Source: Bacteroidota bacterium
GTDB lineage: Bacteria; Bacteroidota; Bacteroidia; Chitinophagales; Chitinophagaceae
Length of the DNA: 64,000 nt
Assembly (NCBI GenBank): GCA_018267725.1
Contig: JAFDXY010000029.1
Location: 1-64,000 of the forward strand
Direction: 5' to 3'
Each line of letters starts with the position of its first letter. Position 1 is the stretch's first letter. Of this stretch, positions 1-8,670 are shown in pieces. A program made the position numbers and the translations under genes. The notes under the pieces are model-generated. The model had not been told where the DNA came from and did no database searches. It saw nothing but the letters and a program-made list of their open reading frames with translations.

Positions 1-914
1 ATAAGCTTAACAGCAGCCTAAGCAAAAAAATTGAAGAAAATATTAGTAAGAATAAAAAAGATAAAATTTGTTTGTGTTTTAGTGATGAGGGCTTATGGGC
101 AGAATATTTGAAGAAATACCAAGTAAAATCGAAATATAATATAGAACTCATAAATATACAACATGGCTCTTTTTTAATGAATAAAGTACCATTTGTTCAA
201 TTGCGAAAATTCATCAATTCACTTATTTGGCCACTATTGAGATTTCCATTATTTGGTTTCGATTTTGGGGGATCGAAATTGGATACTTATTTTGTATATA
301 GTCAAATCGAAAAAGATTTTCTAGCAAGTAAGTCCCTGGATTCCAGAGTCTTTATTTCACCTGTTATATGCAAATTTCATTTAATTAACGAGTATTTGAA
401 ATTTGTAAAAATAGGTGATGCTGGAATAGAAAAGGTAGCTTTTTTTGCTATGCAACCTCCGAAAATTTCTCAAGGCTGTAAATATTCTGAAGCTGAAATA
501 TATACAATTTTGCTTCCTTTTTTTGAACATTTCAGCCGATTAGGCTATACAATGTATTTCAGATTGCATCCTGGTACTCTAAACCCTGCACATTCAATTA
601 AGCTATTAAGACAATATGGGATTGCCAATCATATCATTATAGCAAATGATAAAAATATTGAATATTATTTGGCTAAAAGCTCAATAGTAATTTCTTTTCA
701 TTCAACAGTTATTTTTGATGCTAATATATTAGGGAAATTACCGATTGTTATAAAAGGGTTTATGGAAGGATTCAACTTTCCAATAAAACATGAAATAGTG
801 AATATTCTAAATAACTGGCAAAATGATTTGGAAAATGCCTTATCAAAAAAAATGCTCTATAAAAGAAATATCGATATAGAATTTGAAAATGAAATAATTG
901 ATTTTTTTAAGTAA
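1..914 (+). CDS. GT-B-like surface polysaccharide transferase (5' end outside window)
   Basis: The reading frame is open from the left edge (codons from base 3) to the TAA at 912-914, so the gene begins outside the window. A TTG at 72 is not a convincing start. The visible part has an IQHG motif near its N-terminus, a RLHPG motif in the middle, and a late segment SIVISFHSTVIFDANILGK. This pattern is typical of GT-B proteins related to capsule or CDP-glycerol-type transferases. It lies 9 bp before a methyltransferase in a co-directional polysaccharide cluster, so it probably transfers a residue to a surface glycan. The substrate cannot be read from the sequence, and the family assignment is by motif impression only. 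Confidence 0.6.
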   Translation, partial: KLNSSLSKKIEENISKNKKDKICLCFSDEGLWAEYLKKYQVKSKYNIELINIQHGSFLMNKVPFVQLRKFINSLIWPLLRFPLFGFDFGGSKLDTYFVYSQIEKDFLASKSLDSRVFISPVICKFHLINEYLKFVKIGDAGIEKVAFFAMQPPKISQGCKYSEAEIYTILLPFFEHFSRLGYTMYFRLHPGTLNPAHSIKLLRQYGIANHIIIANDKNIEYYLAKSSIVISFHSTVIFDANILGKLPIVIKGFMEGFNFPIKHEIVNILNNWQNDLENALSKKMLYKRNIDIEFENEIIDFFK

Positions 915-923
915 ACTATATAT

Positions 924-1496
924 ATGGAAAATATAAGAAAACTGGATGTCGGATGTGGCAGTAGGAAACGAATAGATTTTACTGGTATGGATATAGTTAG
1001 TTTAGAAGGTGTAGATATTGTTCACAATATGAATGTAGCACCTTGGCCTGTAGAGGATGATACAATTGAGCAGATGATTTTTGACGATGTATTAGAACAT
1101 TCAAAAGATTTTTTAACGATTCTGCAGGAAGTATACCGGGTAGCAAAAAACGGTTGTATTGTTAAAATATCTGTACCACACTTTTCATCAGATAATATGT
1201 ATACAGATCCTACACATACCACATTCTTTTCAACTAGATCTTTCAATTATTTCGATAAATCTTTAAACCATAAACACGGGTTTTATTTACAAGATGTAAA
1301 CTTTAAAATTAAGAGAGCCGAAATTCATTTTATTGAATATTTTATACATGACTCTGCTCAACCTAAATTCAATCCATTTAAGTTTATAGGTATTCAATAT
1401 TTAGTAAACAAGTTTCCTAGAATTTATGAGCGTTTCTTTACATGGATATTTCCAGCTGCTGAATTGTATTTTGAATTAGAAGTTGTAAAATATTAA
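924..1496 (+). CDS. class I SAM-dependent methyltransferase
   Basis: The 190-aa protein starts MENIRKLDVGCGSRKR; LDVGCG at residues 7-12 is the SAM-binding motif I of Rossmann-fold methyltransferases. An acidic motif (GMDIV) follows, and FDDVLEH occupies the usual motif IV position. It is compact and close to the single-domain length. Its place between glycosyltransferase-type genes, with 9-bp spacers on each side, suggests it methylates a sugar or glycan intermediate. The acceptor is unknown. The fold is secure; the glycan role is inference from context. Confidence 0.8.
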   Translation: MENIRKLDVGCGSRKRIDFTGMDIVSLEGVDIVHNMNVAPWPVEDDTIEQMIFDDVLEHSKDFLTILQEVYRVAKNGCIVKISVPHFSSDNMYTDPTHTTFFSTRSFNYFDKSLNHKHGFYLQDVNFKIKRAEIHFIEYFIHDSAQPKFNPFKFIGIQYLVNKFPRIYERFFTWIFPAAELYFELEVVKY

Positions 1497-1504
1497 TACT
1501 GTAT

Positions 1505-2466
1505 ATGCTAACAGCTATCATAACTGGTGTTACAGGTCAAGACGGTACTTATTTGTCGCAACTTCTAATAGAAAAAGGCTATACTGTAATTGGGTTAACA
1601 AGAGGATACTCTAATAAAAATTTATTCGGGTTACAATATTTAGGTTTATTAGATAAAGTGTTAATTGAAGAGTGTGATTTGCTAGACTTTTCTAGTATTC
1701 TTAAAGTCTTATCTAAGTATCAACCTAATGAAATTTACAATCTTGGAGCTCAAAGTTCTGTTGGATTATCTTTTGAACAACCTATTGGTACAATTCAATA
1801 TAACACAATCTCTGTATTGAATATTTTAGAAAGCATCAGAATTTTAAAGTTGGGTACTCGGTTTTATCAAGCATCAAGCAGCGAAATGTATGGTGCGGTT
1901 ACCAATTTACCTATCAATTCCAAAACACCAATGCATCCACTTAGTCCATATGCAATTTCAAAAGCTTCTGCATATTGGACAGTTGTGAACTATAGAGAAT
2001 CTTATGGCATTTATGCAGTAAATGGAATATTATTTAACCATGAATCTTTTTTGAGACAAGACATTTTTTTATCAAAAAAGTTATAAAAACTGCTATTAAT
2101 ATAAAATATGGTAATGCAACAGTTTTAGAGGTAGGAAATATTGATATTAAGAGAGATTTTGGCTACTCTCCAGATTATGTAAAAGCCATGTATTTGAGTC
2201 TTCATGCAGATGAACCGGATGACTATTTTATTTGCAGTGGAAAATCTATTTATTTGAGAGACATTATTTATCATGTGTTTGATAAACTAGAAGTAGAAAA
2301 GTCTAATTTATTTGTTAATCCTAAACTATTCAGACCCTCAGAAATTGAAGATTTATATGGTGATAATTCTGCAGCAAAAGAAAAATTAGGTTGGAAGTAT
2401 GAAAAGTCTTTTTTTGATATTTTAGATTTAATGTTAGAAGAAGAATTGAAAAATTATAACTTATGA
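1505..2466 (+). pseudogene. gmd: GDP-mannose 4,6-dehydratase, frameshifted
   Basis: Two reading frames together make one Gmd-like short-chain dehydrogenase (GDP-mannose to GDP-4-keto-6-deoxymannose). The first frame (1505-2086) has the NAD(P)-binding TGVTGQDG near the N-terminus, the catalytic-type ASSSEMYG, the YxxxK motif in SPYAISK, and the diagnostic FNHES. The frame then stops early. The next frame continues at once with IKTAINIKYGNATVLEVGN and GDNSAAKEKLGW through 2466. The frames differ by +2, so one missing base explains the break. The likely site is the T7 run at 2064-2070 or the A6 run at 2074-2079. Restored, the protein is about 320 aa, slightly short for Gmd. It could be a real pseudogene, slippage during expression, or a homopolymer sequencing error. 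The stop overlaps the next gene by ATGA. Confidence 0.85.
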
Positions 2467-3584
2467 GAGTAGCAATAATTCATGAATGGTTAGTAACAAT
2501 GGGCGGATCAGAGAAAGTTTTACAATCTATAGTAGAACTATTCCCTATGGCAGATATTTATTGTTTGGTTGCAGATAAAAATATAGTTAAAAAACTCGGC
2601 TTTAAGAATCAAAAAATTTATACATCTTTTATCCAAAAATTACCATTTTCTATAAAAAAATACAAGTCATATTTACCTCTTTTCCCATTAGCTGTTGAAC
2701 AATTTGATGTAAGTAACTATGATTTGGTTATTTCATCAAGTCATGCTGTTGCTAAAGGTGTTTTAACTGATTGTTCTCAGCTTCATATAACCTATTGCCA
2801 TACCCCTATTAGATACGCTTGGGATTTATATCATCAATATTTAAAGGAAACAAAAATCAAATTCGGATTTAAAGGGTGGATAGTTCGGTACTTTTTGCAT
2901 AAAGTAAGAATTTGGGATTTTATAGCATCTCAACGTCCTGATATTTACATTAGTAACTCAAATTTTATAGGTGAAAGAATAAAAAAGGTTTATAATAGAG
3001 ATTCAATTACTATTTATCCACCCATTGAAATGGATAAATTTGAATTGGAAATATATAAAGAAAATTTTTTTGTTACATCTTCTCGGATGGTTCCTTATAA
3101 AAAGATTGATTTAATTGTAGAAGCTTTTTCTAAAATGCCAGATAAAAAATTAATTGTAATAGGGGATGGTCCTGATTTTAATAAAATTAAACGAATTGCA
3201 ACTTCAAATGTTTTGCTAAAAGGATATTTACCTCATGCGGAAATGGTTTATTATTTAAAAAAAGCGAAAGGATTTGTTTTTGCAGCAATAGAGGATTTTG
3301 GAATGTTACCCGTTGAAGCCCAAGCCTGTGGAACTCCCGTTTTAGCTTTAGGTAAGGGCGGTGTGTTAGAAAGTGTAATACCTAATGTAACGGGAGTGCT
3401 TTTTGAAGAACAAACAGTTAGCTCTTTAATGGTCGGTATTATTGAATTTGAAAAGAAATACCCGTTATTTGATTTTAAGCAAATACGTTTACATGCTGAA
3501 AAGTTTTCCAAAGAAAGGTTTAACATAGAACTGAAGTCTTTTATCGAGAAAATGCTAAAAGATAAAGTAAAGAAAGGTTGGTAG
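2463..3584 (+). CDS. glycosyltransferase family 4
   Basis: This 373-aa GT-B glycosyltransferase begins MRVAIIHEWLVTMGGSEKV, the N-terminal glycine-loop signature common in GT4 mannosyl- and related transferases. The C-terminal half carries the nucleotide-sugar-binding E-x7-E region EDFGMLPVEAQACGTPV (about residues 276-292) after SSRMVPYKKIDLIVEAF. It probably extends a lipid-linked glycan in the cytoplasm. Its ATG overlaps the gmd stop in a 4-bp ATGA, so translation is probably coupled. The upstream Gmd fits a GDP-sugar donor, but that is inference, especially since gmd is broken here. Confidence 0.85.
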   Translation: MRVAIIHEWLVTMGGSEKVLQSIVELFPMADIYCLVADKNIVKKLGFKNQKIYTSFIQKLPFSIKKYKSYLPLFPLAVEQFDVSNYDLVISSSHAVAKGVLTDCSQLHITYCHTPIRYAWDLYHQYLKETKIKFGFKGWIVRYFLHKVRIWDFIASQRPDIYISNSNFIGERIKKVYNRDSITIYPPIEMDKFELEIYKENFFVTSSRMVPYKKIDLIVEAFSKMPDKKLIVIGDGPDFNKIKRIATSNVLLKGYLPHAEMVYYLKKAKGFVFAAIEDFGMLPVEAQACGTPVLALGKGGVLESVIPNVTGVLFEEQTVSSLMVGIIEFEKKYPLFDFKQIRLHAEKFSKERFNIELKSFIEKMLKDKVKKGW

Positions 3585-3832
3585 TATAAAGTGATTTAAA
3601 CTTAAACCTGCTTTAATTGGGATACACCAAGTATGAGTGCAAAGAGTTGGAACGCCTATATGCCTAATTCTGAAAAAATTAATTAAAGAAGAGGGTTTGT
3701 ATTCAAGCATGATTTCAAAAATTATATTAAAAACTGATTAGATAAAATCTATTAGATTTTTATCGTTAACTTTCGTATATTGCAATAAACAAGAAGAATT
3801 ATATTGCAAAGTAGTAAGAAATACATTTGTGA

Positions 3833-4549
3833 ATGAAACAACCATTATTTATAAGACGGTCTAAATTAAACTCTTTTTTCGCAGATAATATTTTATTTGA
3901 TGAAATATTAGTAGATCTGAAGTATAAAGCTTTTGGAATTAATCATAGCTTTTTCAAAAGAATTTTCGATATTGCTTTTTCTTTAGCCATAATTGTGTGT
4001 GTTTTTAGTTGGTTATTCCCAATTATTGCATTATTAATAAAATTAAATTCTAGAGGGTCTGTTCTTTTTATTCAAGATAGAGTAGGTTTAAATGAGCAAC
4101 TGTTTAAATGCTACAAATTCAGAACGATGAGAATAGCTGATGTGAAATATATGTACACACCAACTACTTCAGGAGATAACAGAATAACTACAATAGGTAA
4201 ATTTTTGAGGAAAACTAATTTAGATGAGTTGCCACAATTTTTGAATGTTTTGAAAGGCGATATGAGTATTGTTGGGCCAAGACCTCATGCAATAGCATTT
4301 CATAAAACTTATGCGAGTTTTATAGAAAATATTGATGTACGGCTTTTGGTAAAGCCTGGTATTACTGGTATGGCACAAATACGTGGCTATAGAGGAGATG
4401 TAGAAGATTTTGAGGAAAATAAATTTAGAACAAGAAAAAGAATTGCTTTTGATATTCTGTATATAAAACTGTGGTCATTTAAAACAGACTTGTGGATAGT
4501 TTATATTACTGTTGTTCAAATGCTTGGAATGAGAACCAAAGGCCATTAA
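3833..4549 (+). CDS. priming sugar transferase (undecaprenyl-phosphate sugar phosphotransferase family)
   Basis: The 238-aa protein matches the bacterial sugar transferase family (WcaJ/RfbP C-terminal type). FKRIFDIAFS precedes a hydrophobic segment (about residues 45-65), followed by QDRVGLNEQLFKCYKFRTM, the LDELPQFLNVLKGDMSIVGPRP core and KPGITGMAQIRGYRG near the C-terminus. The DELPQ and GPRP blocks are active-site signatures. It lacks the four-helix N-terminal domain of full-length WcaJ, so it is the short form with one membrane-inserted helix. Such enzymes move a sugar-1-phosphate onto undecaprenyl phosphate, the first step of repeat-unit assembly. About 250 bp with no clear gene separates it from the glycosyltransferase. 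Confidence 0.88.
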   Translation: MKQPLFIRRSKLNSFFADNILFDEILVDLKYKAFGINHSFFKRIFDIAFSLAIIVCVFSWLFPIIALLIKLNSRGSVLFIQDRVGLNEQLFKCYKFRTMRIADVKYMYTPTTSGDNRITTIGKFLRKTNLDELPQFLNVLKGDMSIVGPRPHAIAFHKTYASFIENIDVRLLVKPGITGMAQIRGYRGDVEDFEENKFRTRKRIAFDILYIKLWSFKTDLWIVYITVVQMLGMRTKGH

Positions 4550-4571
4550 AAAATATTCGAATTGTTAACTA

Positions 4572-4994
4572 TTATAAAGATTCAGGATTCTTTTTAAATT
4601 TGTAAAATAAGAAAGTTAATACTAAAAATGGAATTGGAGAAATAATAAAGTAAAATATACCATCTGCCATATTTCTAATGTTAAATGAAATACCAGCTAA
4701 GAGCCAATCAAGCACTCCAATCAAAACGATTACTCCTATTAACAAAATATGTACAATAGTCCATATTTTAATTGGCCATAATACCCTAAAATATTTAAAA
4801 GGTATGTAGCCTAGAATACTTATCGTGCATACCAATATGCCTTTGAGAAGATGCCTTATTTTCCTTGGAGTTTCCAAAAAAAAGCTGCTATCTTCATAAC
4901 TATACCAAATCACAGAAAGAAAAGAAATTAAAATAAAATAGAAAATCAATTTTCTTCTTAACTCTTTTCCCCCTTCTTTGCGTAAAGTATCCAT
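4572..4994 (-). CDS. exosortase-associated small membrane protein
   Basis: This 140-aa integral membrane protein has about four hydrophobic segments and a basic C-terminus. It directly follows the exosortase gene on the same strand, its start overlapping that gene by 37 bp. XrtF-type exosortases in Bacteroidota are known to have a small adjacent membrane protein of this length (the exosortase F-associated family), and size, topology and position fit. There are no catalytic motifs. The name rests mostly on context, so the partner role is inference. A shorter start inside the overlap is possible. Confidence 0.6.
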   Translation of the reverse strand: MDTLRKEGGKELRRKLIFYFILISFLSVIWYSYEDSSFFLETPRKIRHLLKGILVCTISILGYIPFKYFRVLWPIKIWTIVHILLIGVIVLIGVLDWLLAGISFNIRNMADGIFYFIISPIPFLVLTFLFYKFKKNPESL

Positions 4995-5533
4995 AACAAT
5001 ATAATTTGTGTATATACAATTATTTTAAAAGCATATCCATGTAAAAATTCAAACCATTTTTTTGCATATAAGCTTACCCAGCCTAAACCAGCTATCCTGA
5101 GTGTATTTATAATAAATATCGATATAACGCCTATTATTGAAAATAAAATAAAATCTTTCCAATTTTTCCAAAAAGCGATCAAAAAGCACATATATATTAC
5201 ATATAATTCTAGTGCATTGCATCCATCACCAACACGAACAGCTTTCTTCTTATTCAACCATAATTCTGTTTTAATGATTTCCCTGTTATTATAAGGGTCT
5301 ATTGATCTTTGCTCAATAACTTCCATCGAAACATGTGCATTGATAAGGCTTAAAAAATAACCGCTTGCATCTGTTGTTGTTGTACTAAGCCACTTATCAG
5401 GTTGCCTAATAGGATATAATACTAAGTGATACAACAATTTCCAAACAACAAATAATATTAGAGCTTTTTTAAGAAATAACCAGACATTTTCAGGAATTTC
5501 TTGTTTTAATCTTCTGTAATAATTTAAGATCAT
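4958..5533 (-). CDS. xrtF: exosortase, XrtF-like
   Basis: The 191-aa multi-pass membrane protein shows the exosortase/archaeosortase catalytic triad. Cys105 lies in GDGCNALELYVIYM, Arg146 in NTLRIAGLGW, and His165 in FLHGYAF, each at the start or end of a hydrophobic segment as in the family. Length and motif spacing fit the compact XrtF group of Bacteroidota. Exosortases cleave a C-terminal sorting signal from exported proteins, often next to exopolysaccharide genes, and this one faces the sugar transferase convergently. No sorting-signal substrate was recognised in the window. The XrtF label is less certain than the exosortase family. Confidence 0.8.
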   Translation of the reverse strand: MILNYYRRLKQEIPENVWLFLKKALILFVVWKLLYHLVLYPIRQPDKWLSTTTTDASGYFLSLINAHVSMEVIEQRSIDPYNNREIIKTELWLNKKKAVRVGDGCNALELYVIYMCFLIAFWKNWKDFILFSIIGVISIFIINTLRIAGLGWVSLYAKKWFEFLHGYAFKIIVYTQIILLWILYAKKGEKS

Positions 5534-5603
5534 TCATGTATTTTCTGTAAAAATATGCTAAAAAAGAATTGTATTTGTAGTGAAAATTTTATTATTGTAA
5601 ACC

Positions 5604-6038
5604 ATGGAAATTAAAATTCTCAATACTTCACCGCATCCGCTTCCTGCTTATGCTACGCTTGGTTCTTCAGGCATGGATATTCGTGCGTTTATAGAAAATA
5701 ATGTTACGTTACAACCTTTGCAAAGAGCATTAATTCCTACGGGTTTATTTATAGAATTGCCTGTTGGTTATGAAGCTCAAATACGCCCCAGAAGCGGTTT
5801 GGCAATAAAACAGGGTATTACTTGTTTAAACAGTCCGGGTACTATTGATGCCGATTACAGAGGTGAAATAAAAGTTATTTTAATTAATTTGAGCAATGAA
5901 TCTGTAACAATAAATAATGGCGACCGTATTGCTCAAATGGTTATTCAAAAAGTAGAACAAGTTGAATTGATAGAAGTAAAAGTGTTAAGCATAACTGAAC
6001 GTGGTGTGGGTGGGTTTGGTCATACGGGAAAGGAATAA
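5604..6038 (+). CDS. dut: dUTP diphosphatase
   Basis: The 144-aa protein matches trimeric dUTPase (dUTP to dUMP and PPi) over its full length. Visible motifs are SSGMDIRA (motif I, about 21-28), RPRSGLA (motif III-type uridine/phosphate loop, 61-67), [10 protein letters not shown] with the catalytic aspartate region (79-88), [10 protein letters not shown] (105-114), and the C-terminal [10 protein letters not shown] arm (133-142) that closes over the active site. No frameshift or unusual feature is visible. The enzyme keeps uracil out of DNA and feeds dTMP synthesis. It is transcribed away from the exosortase gene and followed by a repeat-rich spacer. Confidence 0.96.
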   Translation: MEIKILNTSPHPLPAYATLGSSGMDIRAFIENNVTLQPLQRALIPTGLFIELPVGYEAQIRPRSGLAIKQGITCLNSPGTIDADYRGEIKVILINLSNESVTINNGDRIAQMVIQKVEQVELIEVKVLSITERGVGGFGHTGKE

Positions 6039-6421
6039 ATTGTTATTCTTGTTTTCTTGTCATTCTGAACGAAGTGAAGAATCTACTGAAATAATCGAGA
6101 GATGTTTCACTTTGCTCAACATGACAAAATAATAAACAGATTGCCACGTTGCTTATATAACTCGCAATGACGAGAGCATAATAAACAGATTTCTCGTTCA
6201 CTTTGTTCACTCGAAAAGACGAGTTTTTATTTTTCCCGTCATTTCAAACGAAGAGAGAAATCTCTTGAGAAATAAGTAGATGTTTCGATTTGCTCAACAT
6301 GACAAAATAATGAACAGATTTCTCGTTCACTTTGTTTACTCGAAAAGACGAGTTTTTATTTTTTCCGTCATTTCGAACGAAGAGAGAAATCTCTTGAGAA
6401 ATAAAATTTAGAATCATTACA
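6039..6421 (+). repeat. repeat-rich spacer with tandem hairpin units
   Basis: No gene is seen here. Two near-identical 91-bp units lie at 6184-6274 and 6313-6403, offset by 129 bp with only a few substitutions. Each contains the hairpin ACTCG-AAAAGA-CGAGT followed by T residues (6209-6228 and 6338-6357), which looks like a Rho-independent terminator, and then GAGAGAAATCTCTTGAG, a second short palindrome. A further shared block (GATGTTTC..TTTGCTCAACATGACAAAATAAT) occurs at 6101 and 6279. The phrase CATTCTGAACGAAGTGAAGAATCT at 6061 resembles dispersed intergenic repeats common in Bacteroidota genomes; that comparison is from memory. Confidence 0.75.
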
Positions 6422-7243
6422 ATGCGTTATTTTTTTTCAATATTTATTTTAATTATATTTTTTTCTTGCCAACCTGCTAAAAAAATACAAACTATACAAA
6501 CAGCTGTTGAAAAAAAAGATACTGCTACAACTGTTATTGTTAAAGAAGTTCCTAAAGTAGATTCTGAACGTATTGTAAAAGATATAATGAGCAAGGTTTT
6601 AATGCAAAAAATTAACTTTGAAACCTTTAATGCTAAAGCAACCGTAACTTATGAAACTGCCGAAGAAAGTCAAAGAGTTACTGCTTATATCAGCTTAAAA
6701 AAAGACAGTATTTTATATGCTAAAATTGCATTGCCTCCTGTGGGTATTGTGGCTTTGCTTATTGTAACTAAAGATAGTGTAATACTTGCCCAAGTAAAAG
6801 GAAGCAACAGTAAAACAGTACAATACAGATCTATTGCTTATTTAAATGATCTTACACAAATACCTTTCGATTTTTCAACTTTGCAAGATATTATAATTGG
6901 TAACCCTGTTTTTATAGATAGCAATGTTGTTTCGTTTAAAAATACGCAAAACCAATTGCGTGTGTTAATGGTAGGAAATATTTTTAAACATTTGGTTACA
7001 TTAGATAATAGTTTTAAAGTACTGCACAGTAAATTAGATGATGTTGATTTACTAAGAAATAGAACCTGCGATATTTCTTTCGGCGAATATGTCCCCCTCA
7101 ATAATTACCAGTTTGCTACTTATCGTCAAATCTCCGTAGCAGAAAAATCTAAACTGGATATTTACCTCGATTTTAAAGATTATTCCATTAACGAACCGTT
7201 AAAGTACACATTCACTATCCCCAAAAATTACAAGCACAAATAA
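6422..7243 (+). CDS. DUF4292 family lipoprotein
   Basis: The 273-aa protein has a short signal peptide ending in a lipobox (IFFSC at about 12-16), so it should be a lipoprotein. The body contains ISLKKDSILYAKIALPPVGI and DYSINEPLKYTFTIPKNYK, and resembles the DUF4292 family, a Bacteroidota-specific group related to LolA/LolB-like outer-membrane lipoprotein folds. The family often sits directly before a peptidoglycan-metallopeptidase-like gene, as here, 64 bp upstream. Its function is not established. A role in outer-membrane or cell-wall biogenesis is inference from that pairing. Confidence 0.7.
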   Translation: MRYFFSIFILIIFFSCQPAKKIQTIQTAVEKKDTATTVIVKEVPKVDSERIVKDIMSKVLMQKINFETFNAKATVTYETAEESQRVTAYISLKKDSILYAKIALPPVGIVALLIVTKDSVILAQVKGSNSKTVQYRSIAYLNDLTQIPFDFSTLQDIIIGNPVFIDSNVVSFKNTQNQLRVLMVGNIFKHLVTLDNSFKVLHSKLDDVDLLRNRTCDISFGEYVPLNNYQFATYRQISVAEKSKLDIYLDFKDYSINEPLKYTFTIPKNYKHK

Positions 7244-7307
7244 TTTAATAGCAATTTTAACGTTTTTGTTTAGGTAAAATATTCACTTTCGTTATCTCAC
7301 AAGTATT

Positions 7308-8663
7308 ATGAATAAAATACTCAACCTATTTTTTATCGGATTATTATTTCCATTTGTTATGTTGGCACAACAACAGCCATCTAAAGATGATTTACAAAAA
7401 CAAAAAAAACAATTAGAACAAGAAATTAAAGAGTTGAATGATTTGCAAGCATCTATCAGCAAAAACAAAAAACTATCTTTAAAACAATTGGCAATTGTTC
7501 AAACAAAAATTAGAAAAAGAGAACAACTTATTAGTAGTATTAATAAAGATATACGCAGGGTAGAAGATCAACTATATTCCAACGAAGTAGAAATTAATCA
7601 TTTAAAAAAAGAATTAGATACTTTAAAACAGAATTATGCCAAAAGCATTGTATTTGCGTATAAAAACAGAGGTAGTTACGAGTATTTGAATTTTTTATTT
7701 TCTGCACAAAATTTTAATGATGCGTTTAAAAGATTAACGTATTTAAAAAGTTATCGTCAATACCGAGAAACGCAAGCAGAAACTATTGTAAAAACACAAA
7801 ATTTATTACAGCAAGCTGCTACTACTTTAAGTAATACTAAAATAGAAAAAACGCAGGTTCTAAAAAATCAGAACGACCAATTAACAGCATTAGAAAGTGA
7901 TAAAAAAGAAAATGCAAGAGTGTTACAAGATTTAAAAACTCAGGAAAAAGAAGTACAGGCACAATTACGCAAAAGAGAAAAACAAAGGCAAGATTTAAAT
8001 AAAGCCCTTGCTGCTGTTCTTAGAAGAGAAATAGAAGAAGCTAACCGTAAAGAAAAAGAACGCTTAGCCAAACTAAAAGCCGATGCAGATAAAAATAAAA
8101 ATGCAACAACCACAACAACAAAACCTGCAACCACACCTAATAAACCACCAACCAATAAAAGCCCGTTAGAAACAACCGGTGGCGTAGTAAAAGCAGACAA
8201 AGGAAGTGGAGATTATACCAATTTCGAATCAACTCCAGAAGGAGCTACTTTATCTTTAAATTTTGAAAACAGTAAAGGCAGATTACCTTGGCCTGTTAAT
8301 GGCGGTGTAATTACATACGATTTTGGTATTAAGCAAATTAGTTCTCAATTAAGATTAAAGAATGATGGTGTATTTATTGCAGTACCAGTTGGCACAGGTG
8401 TAAAATGTGTTGCAGATGGAGAGGTTGCTTCTGTTATTAATTTAGAAGATGATCAGGCCGTAATGGTAAAACACGGAAAATATTTTACGGTTTACAATAA
8501 ATTGGCATCTGTAAATGTTAGTGAAGGACAAAAAGTACATGCCGGTACTATTATAGGTAAAGCTGCGGTTAGTTTAGATGGCAATGGTGGCGAAATAGAA
8601 TTTCGTATTATGAATTTAAATAATCAATATTTAAATCCGCATAGCTGGCTTAAACCATTATAA
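7308..8663 (+). CDS. EnvC-like murein hydrolase activator with degenerate M23/LytM domain
   Basis: The 451-aa exported protein has a signal peptide (about 1-20), a long coiled coil (about 22-245), a Thr/Pro/Lys-rich linker (about 260-285), and a C-terminal LytM/M23 domain (about 325-450). Motifs that carry the zinc ligands in active M23 peptidases are altered: the usual H-x-G-x-D region reads LKNDGVFIAVPVGTG, and the usual HLHFEI region reads GGEIEFRIMN. It is therefore probably non-catalytic and activates an amidase, as EnvC and NlpD do. The N-acetylmuramoyl-alanine amidase at 44852 is a plausible partner (inference). Confidence 0.85.
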   Translation: MNKILNLFFIGLLFPFVMLAQQQPSKDDLQKQKKQLEQEIKELNDLQASISKNKKLSLKQLAIVQTKIRKREQLISSINKDIRRVEDQLYSNEVEINHLKKELDTLKQNYAKSIVFAYKNRGSYEYLNFLFSAQNFNDAFKRLTYLKSYRQYRETQAETIVKTQNLLQQAATTLSNTKIEKTQVLKNQNDQLTALESDKKENARVLQDLKTQEKEVQAQLRKREKQRQDLNKALAAVLRREIEEANRKEKERLAKLKADADKNKNATTTTTKPATTPNKPPTNKSPLETTGGVVKADKGSGDYTNFESTPEGATLSLNFENSKGRLPWPVNGGVITYDFGIKQISSQLRLKNDGVFIAVPVGTGVKCVADGEVASVINLEDDQAVMVKHGKYFTVYNKLASVNVSEGQKVHAGTIIGKAAVSLDGNGGEIEFRIMNLNNQYLNPHSWLKPL

Positions 8664-8670
8664 AATTTAT

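Noticed and set aside
72..74. TTG start for the first gene
   Set aside because: The frame stays open to the left edge, so the true start is probably outside the window.
3585..3832. Remnant glycosyltransferase gene between 3584 and 3833
   Set aside because: Short open pieces exist, but no recognisable motif and no continuous frame. I see only AT-rich spacer.
6039..6421. CRISPR array
   Set aside because: Only two long imperfect units with no spacer structure and no cas genes.
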